64,000 nt of DNA from Actinoplanes missouriensis 431 (GTDB taxonomy: Bacteria > Actinomycetota > Actinomycetes > Mycobacteriales > Micromonosporaceae): the NCBI RefSeq assembly GCF_000284295.1, contig NC_017093.1:8308001-8372000 (forward strand), read 5' to 3'. This document shows positions 1 through 8,140 of the stretch, piece after piece. Position 1 is the stretch's first letter, and each line of letters begins with the position of its first letter. Both the position numbers and the translations under genes were made by a program. The notes under the pieces are model-generated. The model had not been told where the DNA came from. It was given only the letters and a program-made list of their open reading frames with translations, and did not search any database.

Positions 1-2
1 AG

Positions 3-308
3 GAGCAGTCGCAGCGGGCCGGTCACATCCCGACCGCGATCAGCGTGCCGTGGAGCAAGGCCGCCAACGAGGACGGCACCTTCAAGTCGGACGAGGAGCT
101 CGCCAAGATCTACGGCGAGGCCGGCCTCGACGGCAGCAAGGACACCATCGCGTACTGCCGGATCGGCGAGCGTTCCTCGCACACCTGGTTCGTGCTCAAG
201 GAGCTGCTCGGCCACGAGAACGTGAAGAACTACGACGGCTCGTGGACCGAGTACGGCTCGCTCATCGGTGTGCCGATCGCGCTCGGCGACGAACCCGGAA
301 AGGCCTGA
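3..308 (+). CDS. Rhodanese / thiosulfate sulfurtransferase, C-terminal part
   Basis: The reading frame is open from the window edge, so only the last 101 residues are present and the start lies outside. The visible part is the catalytic rhodanese domain of a tandem-domain sulfurtransferase (SseA/CysA type). Its active-site loop begins with CRIGERSS, where the cysteine carries the persulfide sulfur taken from thiosulfate, and it is followed by the family's typical HTWFVLKELLG helix. The stop is 2 bp before the ATG of the DUF1416 gene, so the two are very probably one transcript; this pairing is common in actinobacteria. Family assignment is firm. The sulfur donor and physiological role are inferred from the family. 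Confidence 0.93.
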   Translation, partial: EQSQRAGHIPTAISVPWSKAANEDGTFKSDEELAKIYGEAGLDGSKDTIAYCRIGERSSHTWFVLKELLGHENVKNYDGSWTEYGSLIGVPIALGDEPGKA

Positions 309-310
309 TC

Positions 311-652
311 ATGACTTCTCCCACCAACGTGACGACCGCTGCGGCTGGTTGCGCCGCCCCGGACCAGTCCGCGCCCCTCCCCAGCAGCGTGGACCTGGCC
401 CGCGAAACGGTGATCACCGGCATCGTGACGAGCGCCGAGGGCGACCCGGTCGGCGGCGCGTACGTCCGCCTGCTGGACGGCTCCGGCGAGTTCACCGCCG
501 AGGTCGTCTCCTCCCCGGAGGGCGTCTTCCGCTTCTTCGCCGCTCCCGGCTCCTGGACCGTCCGGGCCCTGAGCCGGTTCGGCAATGGCGAGCTCGCCGT
601 CGACGCCACGGTCGGCGTCAACGAGATCTCGATCAACGTGGCTACCGCTTAG
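311..652 (+). CDS. DUF1416 domain protein
   Basis: This 113-residue protein begins at the ATG 2 bp after the rhodanese stop. From about residue 35 it has a carboxypeptidase-regulatory-like beta-sandwich pattern (TGIVTSAEGDPVGGAYVRL, then FRFFAAPGSWTVRAL), which is the DUF1416 signature. The N-terminal 30 residues are Ala/Pro/Ser-rich and probably flexible. No signal peptide is visible. DUF1416 proteins sit next to thiosulfate sulfurtransferases throughout actinobacteria, which suggests a role in the same sulfur-transfer process, but no biochemical function is known to me. A longer reading beginning at position 50 in the same frame overlaps the rhodanese and was rejected. Confidence 0.92.
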   Translation: MTSPTNVTTAAAGCAAPDQSAPLPSSVDLARETVITGIVTSAEGDPVGGAYVRLLDGSGEFTAEVVSSPEGVFRFFAAPGSWTVRALSRFGNGELAVDATVGVNEISINVATA

Positions 653-666
653 TCCACGCTCTGTTG

Positions 667-696
667 AAAAGGGGGCGGGTCTACCCGCCCCCTTTT
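667..696. terminator. Bidirectional intrinsic terminator
   Basis: A perfect 13-bp inverted repeat (AAAAGGGGGCGGG and its complement) with a TCTA loop. Runs of A at one end and T at the other give a U-tract on both strands. It can end the rhodanese/DUF1416 transcript and the convergent membrane-protein gene whose stop is at 745. Confidence 0.9.
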
Positions 697-744
697 GCTA
701 TCCGGCAGAGCGCCGGCGCAGAAGCCGGTGGAGGATCAGGCGGA

Positions 745-2010
745 TCACCCGGCAGCGGTACCGGCGGACGAGCCCCCGGAAGTGACCACCACCGCGTCCG
801 GCGGCACCTCGGGGCGGCGACGCGACAGCCGCCGCACGCCGGTGTTGAGCACCGCGATCAGCGGAACCGCGACGAGCGCCCCGATGATGCCGGCGAGCAC
901 CACGCCACAGGCGATCCCGATGATCACCGCGAGCGGGTGGATGGCGACCGCCCGGCCCATGATCAGCGGCTGGAGCACGTGTCCTTCGAGCTGCTGCACC
1001 AGGATCACCGCGCCGAGCACCAGCAGCGCCACCACCCAGCCCTGGTCGACCAGGGCGACGAGCACCGCCACCGCGCCCGAGACACTGGCACCGACGATCG
1101 GGATGAACGCGCCGAGGAAGACCAGCGCGGCCAGCGGGAACGGGAACGGGACGTCGAGGATCAGCAGGGCCAGGCCGATGCCGACGGCGTCGATGAACGC
1201 CACAAGCACGGTCGCCCGCACGTAGGCGCCGAGCGTGGCCCAGGAGGCGTCCCCGGCGTCGGCGATCGACCAGCGCGCGTTCAGCGGGAAGAGCCGCACG
1301 ACGAAGCGGAAGATCTTCCGGCCGTCCCGCAGGAAGAAGAACGTCGCGAAGAGCACCAGCACCAGACCGGTCGCCACCTCGGCGATGGTGGCCGCGGTGG
1401 AGATGCCGGTCGAGGTCAGCTGCGAGGTGTTCGAGTTGACCCACTCCTGCGCCGAGTCGATGGCCTGATCCACCTGGGCGTCGGAGAGGTGCAGCGGACC
1501 GGTCCGCGCCCAGTCCTGGATCTGCCGGACCCCGGCGCTGGCGTTCTGGGTGAGGCTCGGCAGGCCGTCGATGAACTGGTTCACCACCAGTGTCAGCGTG
1601 CCGGCCACCGCCGCGAGACCGCCCACCAGCACCAGGAACGTGGCGAGCGAGCTCGGCAGCCCGAGCCGCAGCAACCAGCCGACGGCCGGGCCCAGCAGCG
1701 CGCTGAGCAGCAGCGCGATGGCGAGCGGGACCACCACGACGCTGACCATGCCGATCAGCCGGAGCAGCGCGAGGCCGACCACGCCGACCACGATCAGCCG
1801 CCAGCTCCAGGCCGCCGCGACCCGCAGCGGCTGCGGCACGTCGGCGTCGTCCCGGCTGTTCGTCGACTGGTGCACGATCTCCGGCTCCGGCCGGCGGGGC
1901 GCGAAGTCCGGCTCCGGGACCGCGCTCTCCTCCCGAGCGGTCCGGACCTGCTCCCGGCCGGAGTCGTACGCCTTCTTCAAGTTCTCCCGGACCCGCTGCA
2001 AGCGGTTCAA
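745..2010 (-). CDS. AI-2E family transporter-like membrane protein
   Basis: This 421-residue integral membrane protein belongs to the AI-2E transporter family (PF01594). After a hydrophilic, charged N-terminus of about 65 residues, hydrophobic segments appear in the family's usual order. There are two or three near the N-terminus, then a long soluble stretch rich in Asn/Gln/Ser, then a cluster of helices with the typical FLGAFIPIVGA and LEGHVLQPLIMG sequences. Family members have been linked to autoinducer-2 export or Na+/H+ antiport; no substrate can be read here. The assigned start is TTG (AACCGC follows), preceded by a GGTAGGCGG purine stretch, and is not certain. Transcription converges on the bidirectional terminator at 667-696. 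Confidence 0.9.
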   Translation of the reverse strand: MNRLQRVRENLKKAYDSGREQVRTAREESAVPEPDFAPRRPEPEIVHQSTNSRDDADVPQPLRVAAAWSWRLIVVGVVGLALLRLIGMVSVVVVPLAIALLLSALLGPAVGWLLRLGLPSSLATFLVLVGGLAAVAGTLTLVVNQFIDGLPSLTQNASAGVRQIQDWARTGPLHLSDAQVDQAIDSAQEWVNSNTSQLTSTGISTAATIAEVATGLVLVLFATFFFLRDGRKIFRFVVRLFPLNARWSIADAGDASWATLGAYVRATVLVAFIDAVGIGLALLILDVPFPFPLAALVFLGAFIPIVGASVSGAVAVLVALVDQGWVVALLVLGAVILVQQLEGHVLQPLIMGRAVAIHPLAVIIGIACGVVLAGIIGALVAVPLIAVLNTGVRRLSRRRPEVPPDAVVVTSGGSSAGTAAG

Positions 2011-2137
2011 CCGCCTACCCCCTCGGCACTGTGCGATACGCGCTCATCACGGTAGTGCCCTGATGCCCGAATCGCTCTCCGAGCCATGCCTCCCCAGCGG
2101 TGAAGAGCTGTTCGTCACGGGCGTACCGTCTGCGTTT

Positions 2138-2476
2138 GTGAGTGCCGATACCCGTACCGACGCCGGATTGCCCATCCGGATGCTGCATGACCGCGTTCTC
2201 GTCCGTCAGGACGGCGGCGAGGGTGAACGCCGCTCCAGCGCGGGCATCGTGATCCCCGCGACCGCGACGATCGGGCGCCGGCTCTCCTGGGCCGTCGCGG
2301 TCGGCGTCGGGCCGAACGTCCGCTCGATCGTCGTCGGCGACCGGGTGCTCTTCGACCCGGACGACCGTTCCGAGGTGGAGTTGCACGGCAAGGAGTACGT
2401 GCTGCTCCGCGAGCGTGACGTGCACGCGGTCGCGGCCAACCGGGTCGAGTCGGACGGGACCGGCCTTTACCTCTGA
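2138..2476 (+). CDS. GroES-like co-chaperonin family protein
   Basis: This 112-residue protein has a GroES-fold core: residues 14-20 (MLHDRVL) match the conserved opening strand, followed by GIVIPATA, VGVGPNVRSIVVGDRVLFDP and a YVLLRERDVHAV end. Actinobacterial homologues begin with Val-Ser-Ala at the GTG chosen here; an in-frame ATG at 2063 would add 25 residues. It is not next to a groEL gene (the groEL in this window is about 11 kb away and faces the other strand) and no CIRCE element is visible upstream. It is therefore probably a divergent GroES paralogue rather than the main co-chaperonin. Its last codons overlap the end of the convergent PrsW-type gene by 10 bp. Confidence 0.85.
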   Translation: MSADTRTDAGLPIRMLHDRVLVRQDGGEGERRSSAGIVIPATATIGRRLSWAVAVGVGPNVRSIVVGDRVLFDPDDRSEVELHGKEYVLLRERDVHAVAANRVESDGTGLYL

Positions 2477-4164
2477 CCCTGGTTCCAGCCGCCGTTCGGC
2501 GGCTGCTGCGGCGGTTGCTGCGGCCAGGGCGCGTTGGTTCCGGGCGTCGGTGGGAACGGCGGCGGATTCATCGGGTACGCGGGGAAGCCCGGCTGTGGCT
2601 GACCGGCCTGATGATGTCCCGGCTGGGGATGGCCCTGCTGCTGGGGGTAGCCCTGCTGCTGGGGATATCCCGGCTGGTGCGGGTGACCCACCTGCGGGTA
2701 TCCGTGCCCCGGATAGTCCTGCTGGTAGACCGGCGGCGGCGCGGCCAGACGCACCGGCACCGGCATGACCGGCTCGGCCGGCGGGGCGATCGCGCGCACC
2801 ACCCCGTCCGGGAACGTGATCCGGTAGCTGTGCCCGTCCCACCAGGCCGGCGGGGTCTGCGGGTCCCGTCCCGCGAAGACCGAGCGGTACCCGGTGATCG
2901 CGGCGAGCAGCTCGCGCTCCTCGGTGACCACCCGTTCCAGATCGCGCGGCTCACGGGACAGACCCCGCTCCATGCCGTCGCGCAGCAGCGCCAGCCGGGT
3001 CGCCGCGAACTGGAAGCTGCGCATCGCCTTGTGCCCGGCCGGGCCGGCGATCCGTTTCGCCCACTGCCGCGCCGAGTGCCGCCGGCCCAGGCTGGCGAGC
3101 GAGGCCACCTCGGACGGCGCGAACCAGCCGGTCGCGACGTACCGCGGGAGCACCCGCTCGGCGAGCCGGCCCTCCCAGCTGCGCAGCGCGATCGCGAACC
3201 CGACGACCGCGAAGAAGAACGGCACCATGAAGCCGAGATAGCCGTACAGCATGATCAGGGCTTCGCCGGTGGCCGCGGAGAGCGTCGGCAGCAGGTTGAA
3301 GAGCCCGTGCAGGATCATCGCGGCGAGCAGGCCGGCGATCGGGGCGAGCCAGCGGACCGTGCGGTCGCCGGACCGGGCCGCGATGCCCAGGCCGATGCCG
3401 GTCATCGAGGTGAAGAGCGGGTGCGCGAACCCGGTGAACAGGATCCGCACGATGAAGATCAGGAAGACGTTCTGCAGGCCGGTCGCCGGACCGTACTCGT
3501 CGGCGCCCGCCGCGTACCCGTGGCCGCCCAGGTAGAGCACGTTCTCCACCATCGCGAAGCCGAGCGCGGAGAGACCGCAGTAGACGATGCCGTCGGTGAT
3601 GCCGGACCACTCGCTGCGACGGCGCCAGAAGAGCAGCAGCGGGCCGATCGCCTTCATCGTCTCCTCGATGAACGGCGCGATCAGCACCGCGACCAGGGCG
3701 TCGGGCAGGCCGATCCGGTCGAAGAGCCAGGCCGCCCCGGTGTTCACCACCAGCGCCACCGCGGTCGCCACGGCGGCGCCCCAGGCGAAACAGAAGACCA
3801 GGTACTTCACCGGCTCCGGCTCGTACCTGTCGAGCCAGGCGAACGCGCCGGCCAGCAGCGGCACCGGCAGGATGGCCGCGGTCAGGCCGATGGCCAGGCC
3901 GGTGACGCCGATCGAGTACCCGAGGAAGACCAGCATGCCGATCGCGGCCGAGGCGATCAGCACGATCACCGCGGTGACCGGCAGCCAGCGCCGCCAGCCC
4001 ATCCGCCGGCCGGGAATCGGCGCGCTCGCCATCGCGGCCGTCGTCTCCGGGTACGGCGGGACCGGGTCAGCGGTCACCGGCGGCTCTTCGATGGTTTCCA
4101 GCGGTCGGTTCTGGCCGGTTTCTGGCAAGTCTGGGCTGTTTTCCGGCGGTGAGACGTCGGCCAT
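2467..4164 (-). CDS. PrsW family intramembrane metalloprotease with proline/glutamine-rich tail
   Basis: 565 residues. After a 55-residue acidic/proline N-terminus there are about eight hydrophobic helices (roughly residues 60-345) carrying the PrsW pattern: adjacent Glu167-Glu168 in APFIEETMK, FAMVENVLY with Glu207-Asn208, His248 in GFAHPLF and His286 in ILHGLFN. These are the presumed metal and catalytic residues of the PrsW/CAAX-like protease group. The C-terminal 90 residues are low-complexity repeats of P, Q, G, H and Y, suggesting a cytoplasmic interaction tail. PrsW in Bacillus cleaves an anti-sigma factor; the substrate here is unknown. The ATG at 4164 was preferred because translation further upstream would run into the next gene. 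Confidence 0.88.
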   Translation of the reverse strand: MADVSPPENSPDLPETGQNRPLETIEEPPVTADPVPPYPETTAAMASAPIPGRRMGWRRWLPVTAVIVLIASAAIGMLVFLGYSIGVTGLAIGLTAAILPVPLLAGAFAWLDRYEPEPVKYLVFCFAWGAAVATAVALVVNTGAAWLFDRIGLPDALVAVLIAPFIEETMKAIGPLLLFWRRRSEWSGITDGIVYCGLSALGFAMVENVLYLGGHGYAAGADEYGPATGLQNVFLIFIVRILFTGFAHPLFTSMTGIGLGIAARSGDRTVRWLAPIAGLLAAMILHGLFNLLPTLSAATGEALIMLYGYLGFMVPFFFAVVGFAIALRSWEGRLAERVLPRYVATGWFAPSEVASLASLGRRHSARQWAKRIAGPAGHKAMRSFQFAATRLALLRDGMERGLSREPRDLERVVTEERELLAAITGYRSVFAGRDPQTPPAWWDGHSYRITFPDGVVRAIAPPAEPVMPVPVRLAAPPPVYQQDYPGHGYPQVGHPHQPGYPQQQGYPQQQGHPQPGHHQAGQPQPGFPAYPMNPPPFPPTPGTNAPWPQQPPQQPPNGGWNQGQR

Positions 4165-4213
4165 GACCGCCAGCGTAGTCACCGATGTCGCGACGAGCGT
4201 GCCCGAGGAGCGG

Positions 4214-5326
4214 TCAGGACTGCCGCGGCCGGATCTGCCGCTTACGAGCGCCGTGCGGACGGCCACGCCAGCCGATCGCGTCACGGACCAGCCGGGTCGC
4301 CTCCGCGTACTCGATGCCGGTGGCCCGCAGCAGGTCAGCCACCGCGGTACGGACCTGCGCCACCACCACGCCGCCGGAGTACCCGACGCCCTCGGCGTAG
4401 GCGCGGCCCGACTCGGCCACCGCCCGCAGCGCGCGTTCCCGGGTGGCCAGCGGCTCGACCCCGCGGTCCCACTCCTGCCGGAGCAGGTCCACCGCGTCAC
4501 CCAGGTGCTGGATCGAGGCCGGCAGCACGTCCGGCACCGGCTCCTGGTCGTTCAGCGCGGTCTGCGCCCGGCGAACCATCACGCGGACGTTGCGCAGCGC
4601 GTAGGTGAGCTGGTCCGCGCCCTCCACGTACTGGGCCAGGGCGCCCCGCGAACGCCACCGGGCCGGCGCGAACGCCACGTTCTCCCGGGCGGCGTCGATC
4701 GCCGTACGGAATGCCGCGAACGTCCCCTCCGCGGCCCGCAGGCGTTCCAGCGCGCCCTGCACCACCGCCGGGTCCCCGGCGGTGAGCCCGCGCGCAACGT
4801 CGTGCAGTCCGGCGGTGAAGGCGCGCAGGGCCGGATCGGCGGCCCGGGAGACCACCGTGAGCGGATTCAGCGGCAGCAGCACGCTCATCACCGCAAGACC
4901 GATTCCGCCGCCCACGAGAGCGTCCAGGAAGCGCGTCCACGGTTGACCGCTGGTCGAGGTGAGGGTGGCGACCAGCACGGCCGAGGAGGCGGATTGGACG
5001 ATCAGCGGTGCCCCGCCGCCGACCGCGGTGGCGAGCAGCACGGCCAGCAGGACGATCACGCCGATCTGAATCGGTCCGGTTCCGATCAGCAGGATGATCC
5101 CGTCGCCGAGGCCGATCCCGACCGCGACACCGATCACCAGCTCCGAGGTGCGCCGCAGCCGCTGCCCCACCGACGAGCCCAGCGTGATCACCGCGGCGAT
5201 CGGGGCGAAGAACGGCATCGGCCGGCCGAAGAGGTCGTGGGCGACGAACCAGGCGAGGCCGGCCGCGAGACCCGACTGCAGCGCGAGCATCAGGCCCGCC
5301 CGCCCGCGGGCCAGAGCGGCGATCAT
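4214..5326 (-). CDS. FUSC / aromatic acid exporter-like membrane protein
   Basis: 370 residues. The N-terminal 160 residues form about five closely spaced hydrophobic helices (LQSGLAAGLAWFV, FFAPIAAVITLG, LVIGVAVGIGLGDGIILL and so on) typical of the fusaric-acid-resistance / ArAE group. The remaining 210 residues are a mostly helical soluble region with many Arg, Ala and Glu residues. Relatives export small aromatic or amphipathic compounds, but the substrate is not predictable. The gene is 49 bp upstream of the PrsW gene on the same strand, so the two may be co-transcribed. It is divergent from the HD-domain gene with only 29 bp between start codons. Confidence 0.85.
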   Translation of the reverse strand: MIAALARGRAGLMLALQSGLAAGLAWFVAHDLFGRPMPFFAPIAAVITLGSSVGQRLRRTSELVIGVAVGIGLGDGIILLIGTGPIQIGVIVLLAVLLATAVGGGAPLIVQSASSAVLVATLTSTSGQPWTRFLDALVGGGIGLAVMSVLLPLNPLTVVSRAADPALRAFTAGLHDVARGLTAGDPAVVQGALERLRAAEGTFAAFRTAIDAARENVAFAPARWRSRGALAQYVEGADQLTYALRNVRVMVRRAQTALNDQEPVPDVLPASIQHLGDAVDLLRQEWDRGVEPLATRERALRAVAESGRAYAEGVGYSGGVVVAQVRTAVADLLRATGIEYAEATRLVRDAIGWRGRPHGARKRQIRPRQS

Positions 5327-5355
5327 GAGTTCAACCTACGTGCCAGGATGCGGGT

Positions 5356-5994
5356 GTGACATCTTTGCCCGATCGTTTCCGGACGGCGGCGCGGGGCGCC
5401 GGCGCCACCACGAGCGACACCGACCTGGACGCCGCCGCGAATTACCTGCTGGGCCGCTGGGCCGAGCCGCAACGCCACTACCACGACGTGACGCATCTCG
5501 CCGCCGTCCTGGACGTGGTGGACCGGTTCGAGCACCTGGCGCCGAACCCGGACCGGGTACGCCTCGCGGCCTGGCTGCACGACGCCGTCTACGACCCGCG
5601 GGCGCTCGGCGACGCCAACGAGCGGGACAGCGCCGAGTTCGCCGAAGGGCTGCTGCTGAGCCTGGGCGCGCCGGACGAGGTGGCGGCCGAGGTGGCCCGG
5701 CTGGTCGGGCTGACCGCCGGGCACGCCACCGAGGACGACGACCCGGACGGCGAGCTGCTCTGCGACGCCGACCTGTCGATCCTCGCCGCCGACACCGAGC
5801 GGTACGAGCAGTACACCAGCGCGATCCGCCGGGAGTACGCGCACGTGCCGGACGACGCGTTCCGGGCCGGGCGGACCCGGGTGCTGACCGAGCTGCTGAA
5901 ACTGCCCTCGATCTACCGCCACTCCGAGATCCGCGCCGAGTGGGAGGAGCGCGCCCAGGCCAACCTCACCGCCGAGCTGGCGGAACTCGCTTAG
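5356..5994 (+). CDS. HD-superfamily metal-dependent phosphohydrolase-like protein
   Basis: 212 residues with the HD-superfamily metal site: RHYHDVTH near residue 40, the WLHDAVYD His-Asp doublet near residue 76, and a downstream CDADLSIL Asp. This matches the small predicted metal-dependent hydrolase family represented by COG4339. These proteins probably cleave phosphate ester or anhydride bonds, but the natural substrate is not known. It starts at GTG 5356. The 3' end overlaps the convergent DUF4031 gene by 29 bp. Confidence 0.88.
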   Translation: MTSLPDRFRTAARGAGATTSDTDLDAAANYLLGRWAEPQRHYHDVTHLAAVLDVVDRFEHLAPNPDRVRLAAWLHDAVYDPRALGDANERDSAEFAEGLLLSLGAPDEVAAEVARLVGLTAGHATEDDDPDGELLCDADLSILAADTERYEQYTSAIRREYAHVPDDAFRAGRTRVLTELLKLPSIYRHSEIRAEWEERAQANLTAELAELA

Positions 5995-6253
5995 GGGCCA
6001 GATGCTTCGGGCGGCGTAATCCCGCCGTCCGGAGCCTTGCGGCCAGATCGCGGGACGGCAGCAGCGTCGCGCCCAGCCAGAGGGCGCTGGAGAACCGGTA
6101 CTCCGGGATGTCGTAGTGGTCCCGGTCGAAGGCCCGCCGGGGCGAGCCCAGCATCTCCGCGAAGACGTGCAGCTCTTCGAACGAGACGTCGCTGACCAGG
6201 TGCGACCAGAGGACGCCGCGACCTGGCCAGAGCGGTTCGTCGACGAGGATCAA
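5966..6253 (-). CDS. DUF4031 domain protein
   Basis: 95 residues. The beginning (VDEPLWPGRGVLWSHLVSD) and the middle (LHVFAEMLGSPRRAFDRDHYDIPE) match DUF4031, a small actinobacterial family with conserved Trp, His and Asp residues. The start codon is TTG and overlaps the glpD stop as TTGA, indicating translational coupling to glycerol-3-phosphate dehydrogenase. Function is unknown. The conserved polar residues would allow a metal-binding or enzymatic role, but this is only inference. Confidence 0.85.
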   Translation of the reverse strand: MILVDEPLWPGRGVLWSHLVSDVSFEELHVFAEMLGSPRRAFDRDHYDIPEYRFSSALWLGATLLPSRDLAARLRTAGLRRPKHLAPKRVPPARR

Positions 6254-8049
6254 AGATCGATCTCGAGCAGCTCGACCCGGCGGTCCGCGGCCAGCCCCCG
6301 CACGTCCGGCACCCCGAGCCGGGCGGCGTCGGCGGTCGCGTCGTCGGGCATCGTCTGCGACTGCCGTTCGGCGGTCACCCGGGCCAGGTAGTGCTCGATC
6401 TCCTTCTGCCGCACGGTGGCGTCCCAGCCCAGCGCGTCACCCATGATCTGCGCGGTGTGCTCGGCCGACTCGGTGCCGCGGTGCGGTGTCTCGAAGGAGA
6501 TCCGGGTACGCCGGGTGAGCACGTCGTCGAGGTGCAGGGCGCCCTCGGCGAGAGCCGCGTACGCCACCTCGGCCGCGAGGTACTCCGGGGCGCCGGCCAG
6601 CGGGACCGCCAGCTGCGGGTCGGCGGCCATCATCGCCAGCAGGTGGACGGTGAGCGTCCCGTACCTCTCCAGCAGATGCTCGACCACCCCGGTGGTGACG
6701 CCGTGCCGCCGGGCCAGGTCCTGCCGGTCGCGCCAGGCCGCCGCGTACCCGTCCGCGCCGAGCAGCGGCAGCTGGTCGGTGCGGGACGGCTGCGCCGGGC
6801 CACCCAGCCGGCGGACAGCGCGGTCGATCACGTCGGCGGCCATCACCCGGTACGTCGTGTACTTGCCGCCGGCGACCAGGAGCAGGCCGAGCATCGGCTC
6901 GACCACGGCGTGCTCACGGGAGAGTTTCGACGTCGAGTCGGCCTCGCCGGAGAGCAGCGGGCGCAGGCCGGCGTAGACGCCCTCGATGTCGTCGGTGGTG
7001 AGCGGCCGGTCCAGCACCGTGTTGACCTGGTCGAGCAGGTACCTGATGTCGCGCGCCGAGGCCGCCGGGTGCGACCGGTCCAGTTGCCAGTCGGTGTCCG
7101 TGGTGCCGATGATCCAGTGGCCGCCCCACGGGATCACGAAGAGCACGCTGGTGGCGGTCCGCAGGATCAGCCCGGCCTCGCCGGTGATCGCCGAGCGGGG
7201 GACCACGAGGTGCACGCCTTTCGACGCGCGGACCTTCAGACCGGGCCGCAGGCCGACGTCACGGAGCATCTGCGACATGTCGTCGCTCCACACACCCGTC
7301 GCGGCGACCACCGTCTTCGCCCGTACCTCGAAGGTCTCTGATCCCGGGGTCTCCAGGTCACGGACCCGGACGCCGACGACCTGGCGGGCCTCGCGCACGA
7401 AGCCGGTGACCCGGGCGCTGGTGACCACCGCGGCGCCGAGACTCGCCGCGGTCCGTGCCAGGTTGACCACGAGGCGGGCGTCGTCGACCTGGCCGTCGAA
7501 GTAGCGGATCGCGCCGCTGATCTTGTCGGCCCGCAGGCTGGGGAAGATGTGCCGGGCGCCGTCGCGGGACAGGTGCCGGTGCAGCGGCATGCCGCGGCCG
7601 GCGCCGAAGACGCCGGCGAACACGTCGTACGCCGCGACGCCGAGACCGTAGTAACCCCGCTGCCAGGCGCGCTGGGCGATGTTCGCCGCGGGCAGCGGCA
7701 CCATGATCGGAACCGGACGCACCAGATGCGGCGCGAGCCGGGTGGCGAGCAGGCCGCGCTCGGTCAGCGCCTCGTGCACCAGGTGCAGCTCGAGCTGCTC
7801 CAGGTACCGCAGGCCGCCGTGAATGAGTTTGCTGGAGCGGCTGGACGTGCCGGCCGCGAAGTCACGGGCCTCCACCAGGGCCACCTTGAGCCCCCGGGAG
7901 GCCGCGTCCACCGCGGCGCCGGCGCCCGTCACGCCGCCGCCGATCACCAGGACGTCGAACTGTTCGTTCCGCAACCGGCGCAGGTCGGCCGTGCGCCGGA
8001 TGGGAGAGAGACGACCGGCCGAGTTCCGGGATACCGAGGGATCACGCAC
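6250..8049 (-). CDS. glpD: Aerobic glycerol-3-phosphate dehydrogenase
   Basis: 599 residues, the usual length of actinobacterial GlpD. It oxidises glycerol-3-phosphate to dihydroxyacetone phosphate, passing electrons via FAD to the respiratory quinone pool at the membrane. Visible features are the FAD dinucleotide-binding motif VIGGGVTGAG near residue 35, the GTSSRSSKLIHGGLRYLE signature, GTTDTDW and GLRPLL, and the C-terminal helical domain. The start is GTG at 8049, with a weak GGGACAG upstream. No glycerol kinase or facilitator is adjacent; the only coupled gene is DUF4031. Upstream is a 91-bp divergent promoter region shared with the giant surface protein gene. Confidence 0.96.
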   Translation of the reverse strand: MRDPSVSRNSAGRLSPIRRTADLRRLRNEQFDVLVIGGGVTGAGAAVDAASRGLKVALVEARDFAAGTSSRSSKLIHGGLRYLEQLELHLVHEALTERGLLATRLAPHLVRPVPIMVPLPAANIAQRAWQRGYYGLGVAAYDVFAGVFGAGRGMPLHRHLSRDGARHIFPSLRADKISGAIRYFDGQVDDARLVVNLARTAASLGAAVVTSARVTGFVREARQVVGVRVRDLETPGSETFEVRAKTVVAATGVWSDDMSQMLRDVGLRPGLKVRASKGVHLVVPRSAITGEAGLILRTATSVLFVIPWGGHWIIGTTDTDWQLDRSHPAASARDIRYLLDQVNTVLDRPLTTDDIEGVYAGLRPLLSGEADSTSKLSREHAVVEPMLGLLLVAGGKYTTYRVMAADVIDRAVRRLGGPAQPSRTDQLPLLGADGYAAAWRDRQDLARRHGVTTGVVEHLLERYGTLTVHLLAMMAADPQLAVPLAGAPEYLAAEVAYAALAEGALHLDDVLTRRTRISFETPHRGTESAEHTAQIMGDALGWDATVRQKEIEHYLARVTAERQSQTMPDDATADAARLGVPDVRGLAADRRVELLEIDL

Positions 8050-8140
8050 CTGTCCCAGGTTAGCGCCCCCGGGTGTACCCCATGCTGACGAAAAAAGGCA
8101 TTTCCGTACGGCTGGCGGCGCGCGTACCTACCGTGAGGGC